Assembly (NCBI GenBank): GCA_947174575.1
Contig: CAMWJM010000008.1
Span: forward strand, 1-12,938
DNA: 12,938 bases
Source of the DNA: an uncultured Alistipes sp.
GTDB taxonomy: Bacteria > Bacteroidota > Bacteroidia > Bacteroidales > Rikenellaceae
Direction of reading: 5' to 3'
In this document: positions 7,400 to 12,938 of the stretch, piece after piece
How positions within the stretch are numbered: position 1 is the stretch's first letter
Layout of the letters: each line of letters opens with the position of its first letter
Notes under the pieces: generated by a model
Seen by the model: the letters and a program-made list of their open reading frames with translations, nothing else
Told to the model about the DNA's origin: nothing
The model's database searches: none
Program-made: the position numbers and the translations under genes

Positions 7400-10300
7400 A
7401 GTTCCCTCAAGGTTTTGTAGGCCGCTTCCACATCTTCGATCTTTCTAACGGTCATGGCCAGACGATTATTGTGCTGCTTGAGCACGAAACGCTCGGGATG
7501 CTGCGTGACGTGCTTCAGAAGCTCCATGAAAATGTCGCTTTTATAGTAGGGCGAGTTCTCCTCGCCGACGAAGTGGACGATCATCAAGCCGTTCTTGACC
7601 TTCACGCGCTCCATGCCCAGACGAATGGCCTCCCAGCGCAGGCGCACCACGTCGAGCAGCTCGCGCGCGGCGCGCGGCAGGGGGCCGAAGCGGTCGACCA
7701 GACGTGCGGCGAAAGCCTGCAACGCCTCCTCGTCCTTGGTGGAGTCCAGTTCGCGGTAGAGCTTCAGGCGCTCGGCCTGCTGGGCGACATAGGTATCGGG
7801 CAGGGAGGCTTCGACCCCGATGTCGATGTGCGCGTCGTCGATGAAACGCATCTGCTCGACGACCTCGCTCTCGGCCTGCGAGAGTCCCGCCACCTGCAAC
7901 CCCTCGGCCCGCAGCTCGGCGATCGCCTCCTGCATGATCTTCTGGTAGGTCTCGAAGCCGATGTCGGCGATGAAGCCGCTCTGCTCGGCGCCCAACAGAT
8001 TGCCGGCGCCGCGGATGTCCAGATCCTGCATGGCGATGTTGAAGCCCGAACCCAGATCGGAGAACTCCTCGATAGCCCGCAGGCGCCGCCGGGCGTCGGA
8101 CGACAACAGCTCCTCGGGCGGCGAGAGCAGGTAGCAATAGGCCTTGCGGTCGGAACGGCCGACACGCCCGCGCAGCTGGTGCAGGTCGCTCAAGCCGAAC
8201 GACTGGGCGTTGTCGATGATGATCGTATTGGCATTGGGGATGTCGATGCCGTTCTCGACGATGGTGGTCGAGAGCAGCACGTCGAACTCGCCGTAGATGA
8301 AGTCCATGACCAACTTTTCGAGCTGCTCGGCGGGCATCTTGCCGTGCCCCACCCCCACGCGGGCCTTGGGACAAACGCGCGCGAGCATCCCCTGCAGCAC
8401 GGGCAAGTCCTCGACGCGGTTGTGGACGAAGTAGACCTGACCGCCGCGTGCCAGCTCGGATTCGACGGCGTCGCGCACGATCTCCTCCGAGAAGACGTGC
8501 GACTCGGTGACGATGGGCTGCCGGTTGGGCGGCGGCGTGGAGATGACCGACAGGTCGCGCGACCCCATGAGCGAAAACTGCAGCGTACGCGGAATGGGCG
8601 TAGCGGTGAGCGTGAGCGTGTCGACCGCGACGCTCATCTGCGTGAGTTTCTCCTTGGCGGCGACGCCGAATTTCTGCTCCTCGTCGATGATCAGCAGCCC
8701 CAGATCGCGGAAGACGATCTGCTTGCCCAGCATCTTGTGGGTGCCGATGAGGATGTCGATGCGCCCGGCGGCCAGCTCGTCGCGGATGCGCCTGACCTCG
8801 GCGGCTGACTTGGTGCGGTTGAGGTACTCGATCTTCACGGGGAAGTCGCGCAGGCGCTCGGAGAACGAGCGATAGTGCTGCAGGGCCAGAATCGTGGTGG
8901 GCACGAGCACGGCCACCTGCTTGCCGTCGGCGGCGGCCTTGAATGCGGCGCGGATGGCCACCTCGGTCTTGCCGAAGCCCACGTCGCCGCAGACGAGCCG
9001 ATCCATGGGCCGGTCGGACTCCATGTCCTTCTTGACGGCGGCGATGGCGGCCTGCTGGTCGGGGGTATCCTCCCAGCGGAACGACGCCTCCAGTTCGTGC
9101 TGCAGGTAGCTGTCGGGCGAGAAAGCGAAGCCCGGCGACGCCTTGCGGCGGGCGTAGAGGGCGATCAACTCGCGCGAAATGTCCTTCACGGCCTTCTTGG
9201 CGGCGTTCTTGAGCTTCTGCCAAGCGCCGTTGCCGAGCTTGTAGACCTTGGGCGGCTCGCCGTCGCCGGCCTTGTAGCGCGAAATGCGGTGGAGCGAGTG
9301 GACGTTGACGAACAACACGTCGCCGTCCTTGTAGACGAGTTTGATCGCCTCGTGCTGCTTGCCGCCCTCGTCGACCTTGACCAGTCCGTCGAAACGCCCG
9401 ACGCCGTGGTCGATGTGGACGACGTAATCGCCGGGACGCAGGCTGTTCAGCTCGGCGACGGTCATCTGCTCGTCGCGCTTGATCTCGCCGTTGATGCGGT
9501 AGCGCTGGTAGCGATCGAAAATCTGGTGGTCGGTATAGAGGCAGAGCTTCAGTTCGTCGTCGACGAAGCCCTCGTGCAGCGTCAACCCGATCGCGCGCAC
9601 GGCAGCCTGGCCGCGGCCGATCTGGTGGAAGATGTTTTCGAGGCGCTCGACCTGCATCTTATTCTCCGAGAGGATATATGTCTCGTAGCCCCGCAGCGTG
9701 TTGCGGATCATGTCGTCGGCGAGCAGCTCGAAATTCTTGTTGAACCGCGGCTGGGGCGAAGTGGCGAACTCGACCGACGCCGTGGCGGGCCGCTCGGGCA
9801 AATCGTCGCGCAGGAAGACCAGGCGGTTGCGGGCCAGATCGGAGAGCAGGGCATTGCGGCTGGTGAGCAGCCGGTCGATCTCCTCGGGGCGCTCCAAGTC
9901 GCCGAGGGTCTTGCGCCGCAAGTCGTTGACGCGGCGCAGCACGAAATCGGGGTCGTAGAACCACCACGCGGCCTCCGGCCCGGCGAACTCGGCCAGCGAC
10001 ACGCGGGCGCCCTCCGCCGCGGCGTTCATGTCGGGAACGACGGCTATCTCGGTGAGTTTCTCCGACGAAAGCTGGCTGGAGATCTCGAACCGCCGGATCG
10101 AATCGACCTCGTCGCCGAAAAAGTCGATGCGGAACGGCTTGCACTCGGCGAAGGAAAAGACGTCAACGATGCCGCCGCGCAACGAGTACTGCCCCGGCTC
10201 GTAAACGAAATCGACGCGCTCGAAACCGACGTCGGCAAACGCCTGCACCAGCACTTCGATCGAAATGCGGTCGCCCACGCGCACGGCGATGGTGCCCTGC

Positions 10301-10725
10301 TGCAAGGTCTGCCCGTCGGCGACCCGCTCGGCGAGCGCCTCGGGCCAAGTGCAGACCGCCAGATAGCCCTTGCCGTCGAAGCTGCGCAGAGCATTCATCG
10401 CAGCGGTGCGCTGCACCGTGCCCTGGGCATCCTCGGCTCCATAGGCTACCGACCGTTTATAGGCCGAGGGGAAGAAGCAGACCCGCGTTTCGTCGAGCAG
10501 GGCGTAGAAATCGTTGAGCAGATAGGCCGCGGCATCGCGATCCTCGGCCACGAAGACATGGACGCCGCCGACCCGCTCGACGGCGGCAGCGGCGTAGAAC
10601 GGCAAAGCCCCGCCGACCAGCTCGCGCAGATGCACGGCACTCCCGGCCGGCTTCAACTGCCGGCACAACGCCCCGAGCGCCCGGGACCCGGCGGCGAACT
10701 GCGCTATTTGCTCGCGAGGCGACAT
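7396..10725 (-). CDS. mfd: Transcription-repair coupling factor Mfd
   Basis: Mfd is a DNA translocase that pushes or removes RNA polymerase stalled at lesions and recruits UvrA for strand-specific excision repair. With the ATG at 10725 the protein has 1109 residues, near the family norm. A UvrB-like N-terminal region covers about 1-330. The RNA-polymerase interacting domain begins at LRPGDYVVHIDHGVGRF (429-445). The superfamily 2 helicase part has Walker A GDVGFGKT (580-587), DEEQ (681-684), TATPIPRTL and QLRGRVGRS. The TRG-type motif region is at about 904-935 (RGAGNLLGAEQSGF), and the C-terminal TRCF domain at about 970-1080. All key motifs are intact. A GTG four codons upstream lies inside the heptad repeat and is a less likely start. 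The element 10735-10920 fills the upstream region, and I see no clear promoter there, so expression could come from rng readthrough. Confidence 0.97.
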   Translation of the reverse strand: MSPREQIAQFAAGSRALGALCRQLKPAGSAVHLRELVGGALPFYAAAAVERVGGVHVFVAEDRDAAAYLLNDFYALLDETRVCFFPSAYKRSVAYGAEDAQGTVQRTAAMNALRSFDGKGYLAVCTWPEALAERVADGQTLQQGTIAVRVGDRISIEVLVQAFADVGFERVDFVYEPGQYSLRGGIVDVFSFAECKPFRIDFFGDEVDSIRRFEISSQLSSEKLTEIAVVPDMNAAAEGARVSLAEFAGPEAAWWFYDPDFVLRRVNDLRRKTLGDLERPEEIDRLLTSRNALLSDLARNRLVFLRDDLPERPATASVEFATSPQPRFNKNFELLADDMIRNTLRGYETYILSENKMQVERLENIFHQIGRGQAAVRAIGLTLHEGFVDDELKLCLYTDHQIFDRYQRYRINGEIKRDEQMTVAELNSLRPGDYVVHIDHGVGRFDGLVKVDEGGKQHEAIKLVYKDGDVLFVNVHSLHRISRYKAGDGEPPKVYKLGNGAWQKLKNAAKKAVKDISRELIALYARRKASPGFAFSPDSYLQHELEASFRWEDTPDQQAAIAAVKKDMESDRPMDRLVCGDVGFGKTEVAIRAAFKAAADGKQVAVLVPTTILALQHYRSFSERLRDFPVKIEYLNRTKSAAEVRRIRDELAAGRIDILIGTHKMLGKQIVFRDLGLLIIDEEQKFGVAAKEKLTQMSVAVDTLTLTATPIPRTLQFSLMGSRDLSVISTPPPNRQPIVTESHVFSEEIVRDAVESELARGGQVYFVHNRVEDLPVLQGMLARVCPKARVGVGHGKMPAEQLEKLVMDFIYGEFDVLLSTTIVENGIDIPNANTIIIDNAQSFGLSDLHQLRGRVGRSDRKAYCYLLSPPEELLSSDARRRLRAIEEFSDLGSGFNIAMQDLDIRGAGNLLGAEQSGFIADIGFETYQKIMQEAIAELRAEGLQVAGLSQAESEVVEQMRFIDDAHIDIGVEASLPDTYVAQQAERLKLYRELDSTKDEEALQAFAARLVDRFGPLPRAARELLDVVRLRWEAIRLGMERVKVKNGLMIVHFVGEENSPYYKSDIFMELLKHVTQHPERFVLKQHNNRLAMTVRKIEDVEAAYKTLREL

Positions 10726-10734
10726 AACGAAAGG

Positions 10735-10776
10735 CACAATTCACAATTCACAATTCACAATTCACAATTCAGAATG
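10735..10776 (+). repeat. Left arm: five CACAATT heptads plus one variant
   Basis: Five exact CACAATT units occupy 10735-10769, followed by the variant CAGAATG at 10770-10776. The outermost unit supplies the CAC that reads as an in-frame GTG codon upstream of the mfd ATG. Confidence 0.9.
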
Positions 10777-10878
10777 CACGATCGAAAACACGGGACGTAT
10801 TCGAAATTCGAAAGCAGCACGCCGAATCATCCGGCGATCGCCGAAGAAATACGGAAACCGAATCCTTTGCGAACCCTT

Positions 10879-10920
10879 AATTCTGAATTCTGAATTGTGA
10901 ATTGTGAATTGTGAATTGTA
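10879..10920 (-). repeat. Right arm: six heptads, inverted copy of the left arm
   Basis: On the plus strand the units are AATTCTG twice (10879-10892), AATTGTG three times (10893-10913) and AATTGTA (10914-10920). A further partial unit AATTCAT runs into the rng stop codon. Read on the minus strand from the outside, this is one TACAATT, three CACAATT and two CAGAATT, mirroring the left arm. Confidence 0.9.
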
Positions 10921-10923
10921 AAT

Positions 10924-12474
10924 TCATTTCTTGATCAGGTCGTTGCCTTTGCGGTCGTGGTAGTGGACTTCGACGATGCCGATGCTCTGATCCTCGGCGA
11001 TGTCGAGACGCACCTTGTACTTCCACTCCCAGCGGCGGCGCAGCGACCACAGGCCCTTTTTGAGGAACGAGGCGACATAGGGACTCACGACCAGACGCAC
11101 GTATTTGTGGCCCCGATCCTCGGTGAGCAGCGAAATCTGGTTCTCGATCTTCCGGTCCAGCACCACCGTGGGTTCGATCTTGCCCGAGCCGTTGCAGGTG
11201 GGGCAGACGTCGGAGACATTCTCCACGGCGACGGGGCGCACACGCTGACGCGTGATCTGCATCAGGCCGAACTTGGTGAGCGGCAGCACCGTGTGCTTGG
11301 CTTTGTCGGTGGACATGAGCTTGACCATCTCGTCGAAGAGCGCCTGGCGGTTCTGCGCCTTGTGCAGGTCGATGAAGTCGATGATGACGATGCCGCCCAA
11401 GTCGCGCAGCCGCAGCTGGCGGGCGATCTCCTTGGCCGCCGCGAGGTTGACGTCCATGGCCGTCTGCTCCTGGTTGTCCTCGGCCTTGGTGCGGTTGCCC
11501 GAGTTGACGTCGATGACGTTCATGGCCTCGGTGTGCTCGATGATGAGGTAGGCGCCGCGCTTGAGCGACACGTACTTGGCGAAGAGCGACTTGATCTGCT
11601 TCGAGATGTCGAAGTTGTCGAAGATGGGCACGTTGCCCTTGTAGAGCTTGACGATCTTCTCTTTCTCGGGGTCGATCTGACGGATGTAGTTGCGGATGTC
11701 GGTGTACATCGCCTGGTCGTCGACGGCGATCTGCGAGAAAGAGCCGTTGAGCGAGTCGCGGATGATGGTGTTGGCGCGGCTCATCTCGCTCATGAGCTGG
11801 GCGGGCGCCGTGTGCTTGCGCACGGCGGCGACGGTCTTGCGCCACCGCTCGATCTGGGTGCGGATGTCCTGCTCGATGTCCTCGTCGCGGGCCTCCATGG
11901 CCGCGGTGCGGATGATGACGCCAAAATTCTTGGGCAGCACCCCGGCCGCGATGCGCTTCAGGCGCTTCTTCTCCTCGCCCGAACGGATCTTTTGAGACAA
12001 AAAGACCTTGGACGAAAACGGCACCAATACTACGTTGCGCCCGGCGAGCGAAATGTCGGCCGTCAACCGCGGCCCCTTGGTCGAAATGGCCTCCTTGGCC
12101 ACCTGCACCATGATCTGCTGCCCCACCTGGAGGTAGTCGCCGATCTTGCCCGACTTCTCGACGGGCGGTTCGAGCTTCATGCTTTCGAGCCGCAGGCCCC
12201 GTTTGCCGGGTATCTGCGAGGCCGCCAGCTTCTGCAGCGAGGGGAAGTGCGTCCCCAGATCGAGGTAGTGGATGAAGGCATCCTTCTCGTGACCGATATT
12301 GACGAATGCCGCGTTGAGGCCCGGCATGATCTTGCGAACCTTGCCCAGATAGATGTCGCCGACGGCGAAGCCCGTCTGGCACTGTTCCTTGGACAACTCG
12401 ACCAGCACCTTGTCCTCGCACAGGGCGATGGATATTTCGGTCGGGTTGACGTTTACGATTAACTCTCTGTTCAT
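10924..12474 (-). CDS. rng: Ribonuclease G (RNase E/G family)
   Basis: RNase E/G enzymes are single-strand endoribonucleases that process rRNA precursors and start mRNA decay. The 516-residue product has the catalytic half only, like RNase G, with no long RNase E-type scaffold tail. An S1-like region lies at about 37-125 (VGDIYLGKVRKIMPGLNAAFVNIG at its start, with the usual insertion). The DNase I-like domain holds the metal-binding residues Asp322 and Asn324 in VIDVNSG and Asp366 in IIDFIDL. The Zn-link motif CPTC is at 424-427. All are intact. The ATG at 12474 follows an AT-rich stretch (CATAAATAA) with no Shine-Dalgarno sequence, normal for Bacteroidota. It is preceded by a structured 232-nt leader and followed three bases after its stop by the heptad element. 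Its own leader may be a target for autoregulation, as for E. coli rne, but that is inference. Confidence 0.95.
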   Translation of the reverse strand: MNRELIVNVNPTEISIALCEDKVLVELSKEQCQTGFAVGDIYLGKVRKIMPGLNAAFVNIGHEKDAFIHYLDLGTHFPSLQKLAASQIPGKRGLRLESMKLEPPVEKSGKIGDYLQVGQQIMVQVAKEAISTKGPRLTADISLAGRNVVLVPFSSKVFLSQKIRSGEEKKRLKRIAAGVLPKNFGVIIRTAAMEARDEDIEQDIRTQIERWRKTVAAVRKHTAPAQLMSEMSRANTIIRDSLNGSFSQIAVDDQAMYTDIRNYIRQIDPEKEKIVKLYKGNVPIFDNFDISKQIKSLFAKYVSLKRGAYLIIEHTEAMNVIDVNSGNRTKAEDNQEQTAMDVNLAAAKEIARQLRLRDLGGIVIIDFIDLHKAQNRQALFDEMVKLMSTDKAKHTVLPLTKFGLMQITRQRVRPVAVENVSDVCPTCNGSGKIEPTVVLDRKIENQISLLTEDRGHKYVRLVVSPYVASFLKKGLWSLRRRWEWKYKVRLDIAEDQSIGIVEVHYHDRKGNDLIKK

Positions 12475-12706
12475 TTATTTATGCGCGTCCGACAACGGGA
12501 CGCGATGCGCTGAAATTAGTCCGCGACTTGGAATATGGAGCGGCGGAGAACTCCAAAATCGATGGAATCCGGAAACGGGGACACCCGGCGTGCGAACGCC
12601 GAAGCGATGCCCCGGCGAGCGGAAAAACCGCGCGGAGGCTTTCGACCGGAAATCCTCCTCGCACGACGCTCCGGCATCCCGAAAGATTCCGACATTTTAA
12701 ATAGGT
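12475..12706 (-). promoter_or_regulatory. Structured, non-coding leader upstream of rng
   Basis: This 232-nt stretch between the terminator and rng holds no convincing gene. It is rich in inverted repeats: 12484-12504 (7 bp), 12586-12601 (CGGCGT/ACGCCG around a four-base loop) nested within CGGGG/CCCCG (12576-12580/12610-12614), 12619-12631 (GCGG/CCGC) and 12634-12658 (GGAGG/CCTCC). No exact TAnnTTTG box was found. A weak variant, AATCTTTC on the minus strand at 12681-12688, would give an mRNA leader of about 200 nt. Such a leader suits post-transcriptional control of an RNase gene, but function is inferred only. Confidence 0.4.
12484..12504 (-). promoter_or_regulatory. 7-bp stem-loop just upstream of the rng start codon
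   Basis: CGCGTCC (12484-12490) and GGACGCG (12498-12504) form a perfect 7-bp stem with a 7-nt loop. The stem ends 9 nt before the rng ATG, close enough to influence ribosome loading or to be a cleavage site for RNase G itself. Confidence 0.5.
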
Positions 12707-12740
12707 AAAGCTAAAAGAGCCGCAAGGCCCCTTTAGCTTT
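12707..12740 (-). terminator. Terminator-like hairpin after the HU / small ribosomal-protein unit
   Basis: On the minus strand AAAGCTAAAGGGGCC pairs with GGCTCTTTTAGCTTT across a TTGC loop. The stem has 15 pairs, two of them G-U in RNA. The 3' arm carries the T-rich stretch and is followed by ACCTATTT, so it suits an intrinsic terminator 21 nt beyond the 29-residue gene. The plus strand has A-C mismatches at the two wobble positions, so the structure favours minus-strand RNA. Confidence 0.7.
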
Positions 12741-12761
12741 ATCTCCGGCATGGATGCGTCG

Positions 12762-12851
12762 CTACTTTTTCTTGTGACGGTTCTTGCGCAGACGTTTTTT
12801 ACGTTTGTGGGTCGCCATCTTGTGACGCTTATGCTTCTTTCCGTTTGGCAT
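12762..12851 (-). CDS. 29-residue basic protein of the bS22/mS38 (AURKAIP1/COX24-domain) type
   Basis: ATG at 12851, TAG at 12762-12764. The product begins MPNGKKHKRHKMATHKRKKR and ends LRKNRHKKK, with more than half of its residues Lys, Arg or His. This matches my recollection of the tiny AURKAIP1/COX24-domain proteins annotated in Bacteroidota, which share the basic motif of mitochondrial mS38 and mycobacterial bS22, small-subunit ribosomal proteins near the decoding region. A role on the ribosome is therefore likely but inferred. It follows the HU gene by 37 nt and precedes a terminator, so the two probably share a transcript. It is short enough to be missed by automatic gene callers. Confidence 0.8.
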   Translation of the reverse strand: MPNGKKHKRHKMATHKRKKRLRKNRHKKK

Positions 12852-12888
12852 AGTTCTTAAATTTTAGAGGTTCTTGATTGATCCGAAA

Positions 12889-12938
12889 CTATTTCACTTT
12901 CGCAGCGAAGCTCTTGGCCGGCTTGAAAGCGGGAATGT
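12889..12938 (-). CDS. HU-family DNA-binding protein, C-terminal fragment
   Basis: Only the last 15 codons and the TAG stop (12889-12891) are in the window; the rest lies beyond base 12938. The visible end reads IPAFKPAKSFAAKVK. The IPA-x-(basic)-F pattern is that of the C-terminal strand and helix of HU/IHF proteins, histone-like dimers that bend and compact DNA. HU genes upstream of rng are familiar in Bacteroidota. Assignment rests on this short tail and on context. Confidence 0.75.
   Translation of the reverse strand, partial: IPAFKPAKSFAAKVK

Larger units (their letters stand above)
10735..10920. repeat. 186-bp palindromic heptad-repeat element between rng and mfd
   Basis: Two 42-bp arms, each of six 7-bp units, face each other across a 102-bp core (10777-10878). 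Aligned from the outside in, the arms match as inverted repeats at 39 of 42 positions. The element fills 186 of the 198 bp between the rng stop and the mfd start. The core encodes no evident protein. It contains a perfect 12-bp palindrome CGGCGATCGCCG (10832-10843) and a second palindromic patch TTCGAAATTCGAA (10800-10812). The arms are AT-rich in a GC-rich genome, which suggests insertion as a non-autonomous, MITE-like or REP-like unit. No target-site duplication is obvious. Transcribed from either strand, the arms could fold into a long hairpin. Confidence 0.75.

Noticed and set aside
10723..10737. mfd start at GTG 10737
   Set aside because: The GTG is part of the heptad repeat; the ATG at 10725 gives a normal N-terminus and length.
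10834..10841. GCGATCGC, the cyanobacterial HIP1 octamer, in the element core
   Set aside because: A single occurrence inside a longer palindrome; all other evidence points to Bacteroidota, so this is coincidence.
10735..10920. CRISPR array
   Set aside because: The repeats are 7-bp tandem units in two opposed blocks with no spacers of regular length and no cas genes.
8875..12462. Long plus-strand frames opposite mfd (8875-10893) and rng (10957-12462)
   Set aside because: Both are shadows of genes with intact catalytic motifs on the minus strand.
12512..12519. TAATTTC-like -7 box just upstream of rng
   Set aside because: It deviates from TAnnTTTG and has no TTTG at the proper distance upstream.
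12479..12751. A 90-codon minus-strand frame in the rng leader
   Set aside because: It begins inside the sequence around the terminator hairpin, crosses the structured leader, and its translation has no family resemblance or sensible start region.

Overview
The window looks like chromosomal backbone from a GC-rich member of the Bacteroidota. Gut Alistipes (Rikenellaceae) is the best guess, inferred from high-GC codon use, the Bacteroidota-style -7 box (TATCTTTG), the lack of Shine-Dalgarno sequences, and the run coaX, outer-membrane protein, TPR protein, lptC, CNNM/CorC protein, PpiD-like foldase. I could not run a search, so the genus is tentative. Every gene I can support is on the minus strand, so transcription runs from high to low coordinates.

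In order of transcription, the window opens with the last codons of an HU-type DNA-binding protein (12889-12938). A 29-residue, Lys/Arg-rich protein of the bS22/mS38 (AURKAIP1/COX24) type follows (12762-12851), then a strong terminator-like hairpin (12707-12740). Next is a 232-nt leader with several GC-rich inverted repeats (12475-12706), one of them 9 nt from the start codon of rng (RNase G, 10924-12474).

rng is separated from mfd by 198 bp, almost all of it one 186-bp palindromic element (10735-10920). Its arms are six 7-bp repeats each, in opposite orientation, around a 102-bp core. From mfd (7396-10725) a tightly packed run continues: coaX overlaps mfd by 4 nt and starts with TTG, a beta-barrel-type outer-membrane protein overlaps coaX by 26 nt, and then come a periplasmic TPR protein, the lipoprotein LptC and a CNNM/CBS/CorC membrane protein, with gaps of 22-26 nt. 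After a 122-nt gap holding a -7 box and a hairpin lies a PpiD-like periplasmic isomerase, cut by the window edge at base 1.

The genes fall into an information-processing half (HU, ribosomal small protein, RNase G, Mfd) and an envelope half (OMP, TPR protein, LptC, CNNM protein, PpiD), joined by the CoA biosynthesis gene coaX. I see no phage, transposase, CRISPR, rRNA or tRNA. No clearly new multi-gene system is evident. The most unusual items are the heptad-repeat palindrome, the structured rng leader, the repeat-bearing C-terminal tail of LptC, and the tiny ribosomal-type gene.
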